64,000 bases of DNA from contig JAQFVV010012396.1 in the NCBI GenBank assembly GCA_028023455.1, positions 24,075,330 through 24,139,329 of the forward strand, read 5' to 3'. The DNA comes from Epiperipatus broadwayi (Eukaryota > Onychophora > Udeonychophora > Euonychophora > Peripatidae). Numbering within the stretch: position 1 is the stretch's first letter; the number at the start of each line of letters is the position of its first letter. Shown here one piece after another: positions 52,415-64,000 of this stretch. The notes beneath the pieces were generated by a model that saw only the letters and a program-made list of their open reading frames with translations, did not search any database and was not told the DNA's origin. Made by a program: the position numbers and the translations under genes.

Positions 52415-52428
52415 AAAGTTTTATATAT
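52352..52428. repeat. (TA)n in a short inverted repeat
   Basis: AAAACTTTATTCTG and CAGAATAAAGTTTTA flank about 36 bases of TA. The whole is palindromic and lies directly before the solo LTR. Confidence 0.85.
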
Positions 52429-54421
52429 TGTAACCCGGACCCTCGTCTATATATCTGCGGACACTATTTCTCCTTCTGGCTTTCTATTGACGATTCCCTT
52501 TACAAATCTGCTGTGTTATTTCGTCCGGGGTTTCCATAATGTTTTGTGAAAATAATTTCAAACACATATACACGTACGCTTTTATTTGTTTCATACGTAG
52601 ATTCAGATTGAACCCGAGTAATAGGCGCCAGGAGAACCTTTACAAGCTCGCCACGCACGTGCACACGCTCACTCAACTATATCACAGAACATGCCCAAGC
52701 ATCACTCCAGCGGACAGCAAGAAACGAACACAGCAACCCTATTTCCGAACTAGATTGCACATTACCGTTAAAACAATATTGAAACACCTTTATCACTGTT
52801 AGGCCCACCCTATATCCCCCAGAATAAATTAACCATAACTTAACATTAACATAAGAATTGTATGACAAATATAAACGCTATAAATATACTTAAATCTTAA
52901 CTAAAATATTAAATGTACCCGTTCAACTTATACAACATAGATCACTCTCGCACTCATTCAACATTATTTAAATAAATTTGAAATTCCAAGCAATCAATAA
53001 ACGAAGTATTAATTAAATGAATGATTTATTTAGAAAAAACTGGGTAAATAAAATTATCATGCAGATATATGATTTAGTCAGTCTAGATAACATAATTACG
53101 GAATTAGGTATGAATTTGCACAGATATTTGCTGAATCTTAATTGTACATATGATTCTGGTTGAGTTCTTTAGTGATTCAATTTGGTCATTAGTAATTTTA
53201 TCATTTTACACTTAATGTTTGTAAATCATTCTCCACTTTAAAGTTAATTTAGCTGGTGCATGAATGTGTGAGCAAATGTTAAAATATAACTACCTGTGGA
53301 ACGAGAAGACTGTAATGGGATCCTGAGCGATGTTTTCTTTAATTCAGCATGCCGGCTTTTGGTGAGGCTTCCAGGGCGTGTGTGGTCCTTGAGTTCATTT
53401 TCTCCGAGGTTGAGAGCATTCTAGGATCGATCAGCGGTGCCAGGTGCGAAGGTTCGGCGGCCAAGCCACGAATTTTGGATTCAGCAACGCATTTCGTCTA
53501 CGGTATCACACAAAGTTTAGGTTAAGAAGTCCAAGTACTTAATCAGAAGCTCTGCCAAAAAAATTAATAATACTCTCCACTAAAATTCAAATTAATTTTC
53601 GCCTTCCACAACTCTTAATCAATAATTAATAATTGTAATTAATGTCATTAATAATGTCCTCTCCAGTTCTGTCTTGCCTTTTTCTTCTCTTCTTTCCCGC
53701 CATGACACCTTGAATTTTTCCTCCAATCTCTGTCATGCACTCATGAGTCATCAGTTCTTATGTGCTAATTAAAGGTCCTCTTTATTTAATAGTTTCTGTG
53801 ACATTTGCACCACGTGGGAATTTAATTTAGTTTTACCATCTTTTTTTAAGTATTGTTTTAGCTGGAGCCAGAAGTCTAAGTAGTACAATAGCAGTGTACA
53901 CTTTTTATCACCTCTGTTTCTAAATTTGGATTGTTATCTAGACTTTACCAACATACATCCTGCTTATTGTTTCAAATTCTCTAAATTTTAATCTACTAAT
54001 TGCCCCCCCCCCCCATTCAAGATATCTTAGATCGCTTGGAATCTTTTAACCTATTGCAGATTAATTAATTTACTTATCTTTTTTCTTTCTTTTTTGTTTA
54101 AAAATGATTTAATAAAAAATTTCTAATTTGTTCTCGATCATTCTTTTTTTTAAAACGAAGTACCAAAAAAAACAAACTTACAAATAATGATTATAATAAA
54201 TTTAATTCCTTAAAAAAAATAAAAACTCTTTTAATTTTAGTTCAATAAATCTGACAGGTACTCATATATAGCTGCGATCTGCTTTAGAAACGGCTGTTTC
54301 TCGTTTATTCTTAAAACAAGATCGTTTTTTAAGAAGTTTTGGTACCTGTCATTTATTTCGTCACTTATATATATCTTTAACGTTCCTCGGTTTAAACCCT
54401 ATGTAACGCTATTCCGTTACA
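52429..54421. mobile_element. Probable solo LTR, about 2.0 kb
   Basis: The segment begins TGTAACCCGG and ends CCGTTACA, so it has TG...CA ends with an 8-bp imperfect inverted terminus. Both sides are flanked by ATAT. Inside, base composition is richer than outside, especially 52430-52800 and 53300-53520 (for example GGTTCGGCGGCCAAGCC). The right end also forms a hairpin, TGTAACG/CGTTACA (54402-54421). No long protein is encoded; an 87-codon frame at 52539-52802 has no recognised domain. The features fit one LTR left after recombination. It is not the same sequence as the LTR at 38-46 kb. Transcription direction is unknown. Confidence 0.55.
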
Positions 54422-54432
54422 ATATATATATA

Positions 54433-54610
54433 TGCAGGAGATGATCTGGATCAACTGATGAGTGCAGGTTCAGCATGAAATATGTATAGTGAATATCACT
54501 TAACTTTTTCACATGTGTGTGTAATCATGTGTATTGATTGTATGATAGAGAGTGCATAGTTGTAGGGAGCATCAATGTCTGTATTCAAATCCCCTACAAT
54601 TATATTTAAA
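54433..54610 (+). mobile_element. Family B hammerhead repeat, single copy (B4)
   Basis: Starts GCAGGAGATGATCTGG just after (AT)n beside the solo LTR. It has the family order: hammerhead, TTTTTCACATGTGTGTG, TGATAGAGAGTGCA, then a degenerate B box GTATTCAAATCCCC (about 54580). It has no inverted partner. Confidence 0.65.
54439..54500 (+). ncRNA. Hammerhead motif B4, core intact but stem I weak
   Basis: CTGATGA (54454-54460), stem II TGC/GCA with a G-U base pair at its foot, GAAA and a GUAUA site (cleavage predicted after 54487). The inner stem I strand after the site is GTG rather than TTG, so it no longer pairs with CAA. Probably impaired. Confidence 0.6.
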
Positions 54611-54865
54611 CTCCAAGGATATGAATTATGCCTTGTATTTCCAAGCATAATTATTATTTTTATTATTTATCAAACTGACAATGAAACCCTGAAGGACTTT
54701 ATAGTTGGTGGGTTGAACAGATATTGTCAATATGTGCTGGCATTGGAGGTTGATAATGATTAAAAACAGATTTTCAGCTCCAGTGATCTCAGTTTTCAAG
54801 ATGATACGAACAAATGATTTGTTCTCATGGTGTGCATGTAAATCTGGCTTAATTTCAAGACAACA

Positions 54866-55915
54866 AGAAATCAAATGTTGTATTGGTGGGCATGAGTTTG
54901 CACTCCCCCTTTTTCCTCAGGTGTGGTGATGATGGTCATGAGGGGCTTGTTTCATTAGTTAAGATAATCGGTGATCATTGTCTAGTTCAGGAATACCTGC
55001 TGGACAGCTGAAATTCACTCCCTTCACTTGGACATTGCTCTGAGTAGATACTACACCTGATGGATTATCTGTTTGGTCAGTGTTGATTTGTGCTCACTAT
55101 TATTACGTTTCGTGAATTAATTTTACACTTAGAGCATTTGTAAATTGGTTGGTCTGCTTTGGGCCACTACCAATTTTTTTTTGTAACATGGATGGAGTTT
55201 TGTTGCAATATTTTGTGAGCATGGATCTGCACTCATCATTTCTCCCTCAGGGAGGCTGGGAGTGATCACTAGAGGTCTGGGCTATCGTGCAGGCTGTTGA
55301 CAATTATTGCCACTACCTGAAAACCTGCTGGGAGGATACTTGGTCAAAGTTTCTGCACTGTTTTTCTTTCTGGTGGGCTGCTGTGCCTTCTTCATGGATT
55401 GGTTTTGGGTGGTGCAGATCTGTGCTCATTATTTGTTATGTTTTTCTGAGTTGGCTTTCCAATTTTGCACTGGTAGACCAAATTTGGACCATGCACATTT
55501 CGACTGTTAAATTGAGAGACAGAGGTATCCAGAATGGTCTTTGCATGGCTCAAAAGTTTGTTGTCCTATGGACTTGGGCCTTGTTGCCTGTTGTGGTACT
55601 TGGCACAATGTTGGACATATCCGTCTATTCAACTGAAGCTTGAGTCTTCACTTTGAGATCCTGGGGTGGGAACATTGGGCTATGGATAACTTCTCAGCAG
55701 TTGGGCCATGTAGACCTATGTACATATACACATTGGCCAGATTATAATAACCCTTTTGTTGATGTATTTGTTGTCTGGAGTGTTTACTTTTGTAAACAAG
55801 ATTAATAATTGTTTTGTTTTTTTGTACATTGAATGCTTTGTAATCACATCAGGTAATTAGACCTGAAGACTTTTATGTAATCTTTAACAATAAAGACTGC
55901 TTTGAAAGATAAATG
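54866..55915 (+). repeat. Diverged tandem repeat (about 310 bp) with a polyadenylation-like end
   Basis: Blocks such as GGGCATGAGTTTGCACTCCC (54888) and GAGCATGGATCTGCACTC (55217), GTTGATTTGTGCTCACTATT (55081) and CAGATCTGTGCTCATTATTTG (55416) recur about 320-330 bases apart in the same order. It is markedly less AT-rich than the surroundings. The downstream end has CAATAAAGACTGC (55887), a polyadenylation signal, followed by an A-rich stretch, like a retroelement 3' end. A 118-codon W/C-rich frame (55287-55643) falls in it but shows no domain I know. Confidence 0.5.
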
Positions 55916-56129
55916 TAAGATGGAAAAAAATTATTTAAATGAATAAATAAGTATATCCATGTTGTAAATCAATATTTACTTCATACTCAACATAAAATTT
56001 ACTTTACTATATTATAAAATGCAAAAATTTCATTAAAATGATGATGAAAAATGATTGAGTATATTAACAATTTTTTAATGTTGCATTTTCCCCATACAAT
56101 AACATAATCTAATGCAGGCTATAATAATT

Positions 56130-56460
56130 AATAAATGCTAAAAGATTTTTTATTTAATACCTATCAAGTACCTATTCATCCAATATCCTCAAACTAGTTC
56201 CTAATTTATAGCTTTTGTTAGTGAGGTGCCTTGAATTACAATGCACTAGATTTTTATTCTTGATGCATTGCTCTCAAATCCAATATTAAAAGTAATTTGA
56301 TTATATTGGATGAGTAGTCACTAGATAAAAATTAATTTAACAATTTCTTCAGCTTTTATTGATTATTATATCTTTTCCTAGATAGAACAATTGTGTCAAA
56401 AAAGTTGTTATTGCTTTAGCAGTTTGTGGAATCATAACAAAAGGTCATCATGTGGTATTT
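56130..56460. mobile_element. Family A relic (A4)
   Basis: ACCTATTCATCCAATATCCTC (56171) and, inverted, ATTGGATGAGTAGTCACTAG (56308) are eroded family A arms. The ribozyme core has decayed to CTAACAA on the minus strand and GAAA to GGAA. Outer sequence AGGTCATCATGTGGT at 56443 also matches. Confidence 0.55.
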
Positions 56461-56699
56461 TAACAGTTTGATTTTTTAATGTGCAATGTGGAATTCATAA
56501 TACTTTTGTGTAATTATAAGTTTGGAATATTTTTTTAATTGACATTTTAATCTTTTGAATACAAAAGTATTGTTAAAGATTATTAATAGAGTTTGTAATA
56601 TTTAATTTGCAATTTATTTAGAAATTCAGAATGAAAATTAAATTATGCATAAACAATTAGCATTTTTATTTTTTTCTAAGATTTTTTTATTTAATTTGA

Positions 56700-56795
56700 T
56701 TTTCAGCGACGGCTGCTTTACAAGTAGTTATCCCGGGTTAGCGGGTTCGCTTCCCGGCTAATGCTATGACACATGAGAAAAAAAAATATTGTTAT
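56700..56795 (+). mobile_element. tRNA-like SINE, second copy
   Basis: GCGGGTTCGCTTCCCGG is a clear B-box arm with a 5-bp stem. It is followed by CTAATGCTATGACACATGAG and an A run. The 3' half matches the SINE at 31.75 kb, but the upstream part (CGACGGCTGCTTTACAAG) has no good A box. Confidence 0.5.
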
Positions 56796-58765
56796 AAACA
56801 GCCAATAAATTTTTTTAATATATATGTGTATATTAGCCACGAATGTTATTTGTTTGAATAAAAGCTAAAGTATGCTAAAATATTTTTTTTATTTAAAAAA
56901 AAATCATTGATTCTATCTATGGCGATTAGAAGAAGAAAATGAACAAAATGACCTGATCAAAGCAACATGTCTATGGGAGATACACTTTTTCCTCTAATTT
57001 ATTGAAATAAAGTTCCAAAGGATATATGAAATATTTCAAAATGTTCTAAATATTTTCCAAATAAATTTTACTTGGAATTTCAACTTTATGTTTTTAAATA
57101 AAAAAAACATTATTGTTATATTATTGACCATAAGATGATCTAATCTACTAAAAAAAGTATATAATGCTTTTAAAGAGTGACATGAAAAGATAGAAAAAAA
57201 TATTCAGCCCTAAAGTAGATGTCTTTTTTTTTATTATAATAACGAGTGAACTTTGCTATTTGTAAAATCAAACATTTAAAAAAAAAAAACAATATATAAG
57301 TATAAGGCGACTTTCCAATTTTATTAATTATAGTAGCAATTATAAAACTATGAATAGACTTGCTATAATTCTCAATACTAAAATGACTAATATATATAAA
57401 TTGCATCATTTTAATATTTTTAAAACATGTTTATTACTAAACTAATTTAAAATAATCATTTTTTTATCCATATTTCATTTATTTATCAACATTTTAATTA
57501 TTTTCTGTAATATCAGTCAAAGGCAAACTACTAATATATTTCTGAAATTTGTCTGAAGAAAACAAACATAAAAATAAAAATTAAACAAATGAAATGCAAC
57601 AAAAACATATATATATATATGGCTGTGTGTGTCTATATATGTAGTACAAGATAAAGAAACAAATATATAAACTATGATAGCATTCAACAATTAAATATTT
57701 TATAATTTAAGTACAGAAAAATTCTTAACATTACAAAATAATCCAACCTTAATTGTAAATCCATTTTTAATTAATTTTGTAGTAATTTACTATAATTGTT
57801 TATTATTATGATAAAGTACTATATAAACTAAAATCAAAGTGGATTATTTTTATTTAACTTGAAAACATTAATAATTAAATACTATTTCTATTAGTAGTAA
57901 TAAATCTTTTGGTATATGTTTTACATTTTCAATATTTTTACCCCTATAATTATCAACTTTAGTACTATTACAATGTAAATGTATTTCCGTATTTTTATCA
58001 TGTATATACAACATAAGTTTCATTTTTAATTTTATTTTTGTTAGTAAAATTAATCTTACTGATATTACTTTTATTATTAATAAATAATTTTATTTAAATT
58101 TTCATAAGTAAATTATTCATATTATTATTCATTTTTTATATCATGAATTTATTTTAATATCAAATTAATATTTTTTTATTTGTGTTAGTTATATTGTTTT
58201 AGTTGTAGTAAAATATTTTTATTAATCATAAGGTTTATATAAATCATTTTTAACATGTTATTATTATAATTATTAATTTTATTTCAGTAATATTATTAAT
58301 GTTTATAAGCTTATTTATTAATCAATGTGAAAATTATTAACAATTGCCTCTTTTTTATTATTACAATTTTATTTTATGTTATTTTATTCTTTGAACAAAT
58401 TTAATTGCTTTATTTATATATTACGGAGTTATTATATTTTTATTATTTTATCTATATATTTATCTGAATCTTAATATATTAATATTCTGTAATATCTTTC
58501 TTCTATTTTTATCTTTTCTTTAATTATTATTTTAGTAATTATAATATTAGAAAATTAAGATTCTAATTTATTTTATTTTGCTATATTGAATTTTATGTCA
58601 TTCTTAATATTATTTTTTTTACCATAAAATAGTTCACAATTTCTATTATTATCTTTAAATGCCATAAAATAATTATTTACATATGTTTGATAAAAAATAG
58701 ACTGATTTTTTTATATTTTTAAAAAATATTTATATTAATTTTTATTTTTATAAATGCTAAATAAA
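56796..58765. other. AT-rich non-coding sequence
   Basis: No gene recognised; 57900-58760 is almost entirely A and T. Confidence 0.5.
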
Positions 58766-59085
58766 TCTCTATTAAATGATGTCCTATTTAATATCCCCAG
58801 ACTATATTGTAGATTATGGATTTTATCAGTGATAAACTTTGGATCTTAGAATAGTGCACCTACAACCTTAGGATTTAATTTCCCATCCTTTTGGCAGTAT
58901 TTCTTTTACTATTCAATTTACTATCAATCTAGCAGCTCACATAAGTCAAATCTTCTGTATAGTTATATAGATCTGAAACCCAGTTCTGTATCTATGTATT
59001 ATGATGTTTTTAGTTTATATTTATCATAAAACCAGGATTGGTATAAAATCAATAAATGTCACATGACCTTATCATATGGTTCCAG
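58766..59085 (-). mobile_element. Family A relic (A5), inner half retained
   Basis: Order on the plus strand: TATTTAATATCCCCAGACTA, TTATCAGTGATAAACTTTGGA, TAGTGCACCTACAACC, then ATAGTTATATAGATCTGAAAC (the A/C shared motif, decayed) and GGATTGGTATAAAATCA (A1 spacer equivalent). One arm only. The ribozyme lost its GAAA. Confidence 0.55.
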
Positions 59086-62000
59086 CTTACTCATTGCTAT
59101 TTAGCATCAAACTCATAGCCATGGTGAAAGAAAAAGACTACACTGCTGAAGAGCAATGTGTAACTTGATTTAAATGATAGTCATGCAAAATATCAATGAA
59201 GAGTTTGTTTATATGCCCAAAATCAAAGAATATACCAGATAGTGACCTAAGTTTTTGTCAGCTCATCTATAGTTTTTTCTCTCTGAACTACACTGCATAC
59301 AATTGATATCTTCAGATTTTTTTGAACTAATAAATGAATATTTATATTATTTCTTTTTCTGACAATTAAATATAAAAACAGTAAATTAGCTCTAAATATA
59401 GTTGCCAAAGAGTGATTTACAGCCAAATCAGAGCATTGTCACCACAGTGCTCCATAGAACACCAATTATTATTATCAGTGAATTAACCATCAGTTAAGCT
59501 ATCATCCATATTAAGATTTTAGATAATAATAGCTATTTGAAAATGTAAATATAATATTTTTACAACATATAAACAGTAACACTCCAAATGTTTACATCTA
59601 TATTGAAATAATCATTTCATGAACTTGAAATTAGGCATACAATATTAACCAATAGATTAGATTTAATGTAATAAAATTTTGATTAATTAAATAAGTTTTA
59701 TTCTTAAAACAATAATGTTACAAACCCAAGTAATGAGAAATTAGAGACAAAAATAAGTAAAAATCATATGTGTATATATAAGAAAAATGTGTGAATAAAT
59801 AAATTTATATTAAATTAAATAAAACTTTATTTAAAATAAATCATTTTTCATTTTAGTCTAATTAAAAATAACTTTGTTTAGAAATAACTAAAGGTGCTTC
59901 ATCATTTGCAACCTATACTTTGCTTTCTTTAGCTCCAATTGACTATTTTATTATATTAAAAAAGTGTGAATCTAATCAAGTGCAGAAAATCTACAGCTAT
60001 AATATCTAGCTTGAACTTTTAGAAATACAATCAAAATTTATAATTGAAAAAAATATATATTAAAAAAAAATTATATTAATACATAATCATATTATGCACA
60101 CTTTGCATAAATTTACTGGTGATAACACTAAAACACATATTAAAACAATTTTCCACTTTGAATATTAAAATCCTAATATACTGTTTGTAGAATCATGTTT
60201 AAAAATGTGAATCACCATAAACTTTTGTCATAATGAACTATCTGTTTTCAACATTTTAGATTTTTTTTAAATTTAGCATCATAATGTAATGATGACATTT
60301 GTCCCATATATTATATCTTTCCTATCATAACCTGTAACTAAATGCCAAAGTTTATAGAAAACTAATGGAATTTTGGTGAAGAATTGGTAGCCATAATATT
60401 ACAATTTTTCATGGATTTTTAGCCTATTTAAGACCTTAACAATGAAAACAATACCAAACATATACCTTAAAAACTTCATTCACAATATCTATGTATGTTA
60501 TGTTTTTTGTGCAGATGCAAGTCAAGTTTTATGCCTAAATGGCAACCCTTTATAATTATAATGAATTGTTTACCTTTTTTTATCATCCTTTTTGCATAAT
60601 TTATTATAACATTAATTTTATTCATAATTAATAAACTTTTAATGAATACTTTATATGATAAAAACTTATTAAAATACAGGATTAATTAAAAATACTATAT
60701 AAAGCCAAACACATCACCACATTTGTTTTTGATAATTAAAAGATGATTTAATGGTACATTTACTTGAGAAGTCATATAATATCAAACATTGAAAGATAAA
60801 GAGTTACACAATAATCTAGAATTTTTTAGCTTTTTTGAGCACTAGGAAACTATCCAGATTGGCAAATTTAAGTGTAAAAGTACAAAATTAACTAATAGAA
60901 TCACACATTCAAATATTCAATAATGTAAAATTATAATACACTCAAAACAACTAATTTTTAAATCTATTAAAGAGTTTTTTATACATTTTTCCCATTCAAC
61001 CAAAATTTCATAATATAAAAATGAACTGAATATTCTCAAATACATTTTTAAAAATAATACAATTGCACAACATATTGTTTTAATAAATCTGGAATGATAA
61101 ACCTCAAAACAGAAAATGTCACCCAGGTAATAAGAATACATCATGTGACACTACCCATAACAATCAGGCTGGATAATAAACAGTATGTGATTCTTGTGCT
61201 GATGATTTTTAATGTAGAATGAGTGATAGTCTTAAATGGTACATATTTTACAAGTTAAATCATTCCTACACTAAGGATATATTAGGCCAAACCATGTCCA
61301 ATTTAATTGCAGTATGTGCACAATAATTTTCTTCTGATAAAAAAAAAAAACAGTCTTTTTTCAAATTATATCTGAATTTTTATAATATGGGAAAATAAAC
61401 CAAATATACAAAACATGTTAAAATCAATAAGAAATGAGAGTCTTTCTGTGCATTAACACCAACCATGTCTGGGTAAATTCATATGATACTGATTTTGTCA
61501 TCTCACTTTTGAATAGCTTTATCTATTGTGCTGTTATTCAGCTGTAAACAAACAAATATTTTTCAAAACCAACTTTTGATTATTTTGGGTTTAATTTTTC
61601 GTTAAATTTTCTTCTCATTCTTAATAATTATTAGAAATTTTGACTTGTTTTACATTCAACTGTTTCAAAAATAATCTACAATATTAACAAAAACACTATA
61701 ATTGAAGATCAAAAGCACTCTTTATAAAATTAAATTTTAATAGTAATTCATGAGATTGAATAAATAAAAAAATATCAATAAAAAGTTCTAATACATATTA
61801 ATTTCTTATTAAAATATGAAGACATACGTTTTTAATTAATAATTATCGATAAACAAGTTTATTGTCTCAGCAGATGACTGATAACTGTATACCATCCCGT
61901 TTAAGCCAATCCAAGAATAGAAAAATGAAATAAATATGAAGTTCTCTCTCTATTGTTTTTTCTCTTCATATGCATGTATAAAGTACATCAAAGTGATATA

Positions 62001-63264
62001 GATTAATTCATCCATATATATCTATAATTTAAAAATCAAATCTAAGCTGAGAAAACTTTTTTGAAGTTTAATGTATTTTGAGTTTTTATCTCATGTAGAC
62101 TTCCATAACTAATCTCTCTTTATCATTTAATTGTTGATACTTAAATGTGTATAGTTTGATAGAAAGTTTGTCAAAATCTTTTAAAATCCTCATCATATAG
62201 AAATTGATGATTCTAATATATAAGGCCCTTTCCAATGTTTGTGTACAATAATTTTTAGTAAATCTTTTATTTCACAATGGACAATTTAAATTCACTTTGA
62301 ACATTTACACATTCATATGTAGTTCTGTGTTTTCATTTTAAATCTTGATCAAATAAAATAAATAATAAACTATTGTCATTTGATTCTTATACATTTCAAA
62401 AAGGCTTCCAGCTCACTACGTGATATACATAAGCGCAAGGAAACCTACTTTAAAGTAATACCCTTGAAAATATAGCCTATATAGCATAATGTTTTTAGAT
62501 ATTTATCTGAAAGAAAAATACATAAATGTATAGTATTTTTTGTTTGTATTCTTAATAATATTTTTATTTCATCTGTTTTTGGCATTAAGTCAAAAATAAC
62601 AAAACTTTTAATGTTTTAAAAAAAATAATAGTGAAGAAAACTTGTAATATCTTTATTAATATTATATAAAAATGTACACTTAAAACTATTTATATTCTAT
62701 ATAAAATAAAATCATATATTTTAACAGTGTCTAGAACTATTAAGCCAATCCCCACAAATAAAAGTATGAAGTATTTTGAGCAACATATTATCAATAATAT
62801 TATAGTGGTTATATATCCATGCACAAAATGTGATAGCCCCACCACATTTTATAATTATAAAAAATATTATCCAAATTTCATTTGGACTATCAATAAAATT
62901 TCAACATTTTTTTTAGTAATCATTAGATAAATTTTATCCGGTATATAATAAAGATTAAAAAAATATTCATCTAATCTGAAGATAAGATGCCCACTCATTA
63001 AATGTCCATTTTTAAATAACTTCACAACTGTTACATTTTCAGCATAGCATTCACTTCATTAGATAAAAAAAATAAAACAATATCAACACAAAATACCTGA
63101 AACACCTATCTTATTATCTCTGAAAAAAAATCAAAGATTTTAAAGTACGAATTTCTTTAGAAGTATTCTATTTGTAGAAATTATCTGCTTATGTTGATAA
63201 ATAACACAAATTGATTTGTTCCACTGAACTTTGTTACCAAGAATCATTATAAAATAAATCAGTA
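59086..63264. other. AT-rich non-coding sequence
   Basis: No gene, RNA or repeat family recognised over more than 4 kb. Short open frames (60917-61144 minus; 62727-62930 plus) look AT-driven. Confidence 0.5.
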
Positions 63265-63378
63265 ATATATAGGGTGTATGAGCATAGATTTTTACACGAC
63301 TCACCACTCTCCACTCTATCTCATAATACTGATACACTTGAATACATATATGCCGAAAAGATAAATAAAGACCAATAA

Positions 63379-63431
63379 AAGAAATAATCACCAATATACG
63401 TATTTCATGCTTGGTCCAGATTACCATCTCT
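63379..63431 (-). ncRNA. Hammerhead motif B5, core deleted
   Basis: On the minus strand GGACCAA is joined directly to GCATGAAATACG: the CTGATGA core and most of stem II are missing, while GAAA, stem III and both stem I strands remain. Confidence 0.65.
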
Positions 63432-63540
63432 ACATATATATGCTATAAGTGCTCAGATATATATTAAGATAGCCATTCTTTATACTTTAATGGACAGGCT
63501 ATCTTAATATATATCTGAGCACTTATAGCATATATAAGTA

Positions 63541-63614
63541 GAGATGGTAATATGGACCAAATGATGACTGCTGGTTTAGCATGAAATATGTATATTGGTG
63601 ATTATTTATTTTTT
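63541..63614 (+). ncRNA. Hammerhead motif B6, C3 mutated
   Basis: Core reads ATGATGA (63561-63567) instead of CTGATGA. Stem I pairs CCAA with TTGG, stem II is partly kept (GCT/AGC), GAAA and GUAUA are present. The C3 change should abolish activity. Confidence 0.65.
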
Positions 63615-63700
63615 CGGCATATATGTGTTCAAGTGTATTAGTCTTATAAGGTAGAATGGAGAGTGGTGGGTCATGTGAAAGTCTGTCCACATATATCTTA

Positions 63701-64000
63701 CATATATAGACACATGTATATAATAACCCTGTGTTTCAGTTATTAAAATAAATCAGTGTTTATGAATAAGCATTAATTTTTGATCATCATAGATTCTAGA
63801 AGATTTTGATCTCAAACTTTGATAAATGCACATCAAAATTGACGACATCAATAATAAAAAATTATATTCTATGCTTTTGGATATCAAGTCCCAATTAAAG
63901 CATTAATTTTCTTCTTTTTAAATTTAAAATATTCCAATAAGTTAGTTATATAGGTTTATAAAGTTGTCATTAATTGTTTGGTAAATATTTCTTATCATGG
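63701..64000. other. AT-rich non-coding sequence
   Basis: No gene or element recognised up to the window end. Confidence 0.5.

Larger units (their letters stand above)
63265..63700. mobile_element. Family B hammerhead foldback (B5/B6)
   Basis: Inverted arms, about 63268-63485 and 63495-63700, share ATATATCTGAGCACTTATAG, GAGATGGTAAT, TATATTGGTGATTATTT and GGAGAGTGGTG(G/A)GTC. The inner arms are nearly perfect and meet with a loop of about 15 bases (TTTATACTTTAATGG). Same order of blocks as the 30.3-kb copy, but it lacks that copy's outer GCGACATG terminal region. Confidence 0.75.

Noticed and set aside
55287-55643. 118-codon frame rich in W and C
   Set aside because: It spans the diverged tandem repeat, has no recognised domain and no start context or partner exon. 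The residue mix follows from TGG/TGT-rich repeat sequence.

Overview
This is a very AT-rich stretch of animal-type nuclear DNA with long (TA)n and (TATC)n arrays. I recognise no intact host gene: no convincing multi-exon reading frame, rRNA or functional tRNA. Every coding trace I can name comes from a retroelement. The mix of RTE-like LINEs, a LINE family with a zinc-knuckle gag, a Penelope-like GIY-YIG endonuclease, tRNA-like SINEs and hammerhead-bearing repeats fits an AT-rich invertebrate. A flatworm, cnidarian or mollusc are all possible; I cannot fix the species.

The most interesting content is a set of non-coding repeats, in three sequence families (A, B and C), that carry hammerhead self-cleaving ribozyme motifs. 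Family A lies at 2.7-3.5, 19.3-19.7 and 43.1-43.5 kb, with relics at 56.1 and 58.8 kb. Family B lies at 2.0-2.3, 30.3-31.1, 54.4-54.6 and 63.3-63.7 kb. Family C lies at 14.4-15.2 kb. Each has the CUGANGA core, a stem II hairpin, GAAA, a very short stem III, a UH cleavage site and a stem I whose two strands pair. Most copies are head-to-head inverted pairs. In each of the five assessable pairs at least one ribozyme is broken, and in four of the five the other keeps an intact core. Family C includes a direct tandem dimer, as expected of retrozymes. A Penelope-like endonuclease fragment at 51.1-51.6 kb is a plausible relative of the machinery that could mobilise them.

Layout: 0-14.3 kb is AT-rich filler with a small inverted-repeat element (0.25-0.76 kb), B1, A1 and a (TA)n tract. 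14.4-28 kb is a graveyard of non-LTR retrotransposons: a gag+RT LINE on the minus strand ending at the YMDD motif beside the family C cluster, a second RT fragment of that family, a third gag fragment, and two RTE-like pieces. 28-38 kb is mostly empty, with the large B foldback, a tRNA-like SINE, (TA)n, and a composite (TATC)n locus. 38.35-46.67 kb is one LTR retrotransposon on the minus strand, with TG...CA LTRs of about 2.0 and 3.0 kb, a polypurine tract, a TGG primer-site start, a frameshifted gag-like gene and no pol. It sits in an older diverged tandem array. 46.7-64 kb has a palindrome, the Penelope fragment, a probable 2 kb solo LTR, a tandem-repeat retroelement 3' end, a second SINE and decayed A and B copies.

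How the parts may work together: none of the coding elements looks autonomous. The hammerhead repeats are the only parts that could still act as RNA, because several cores and stems are intact.
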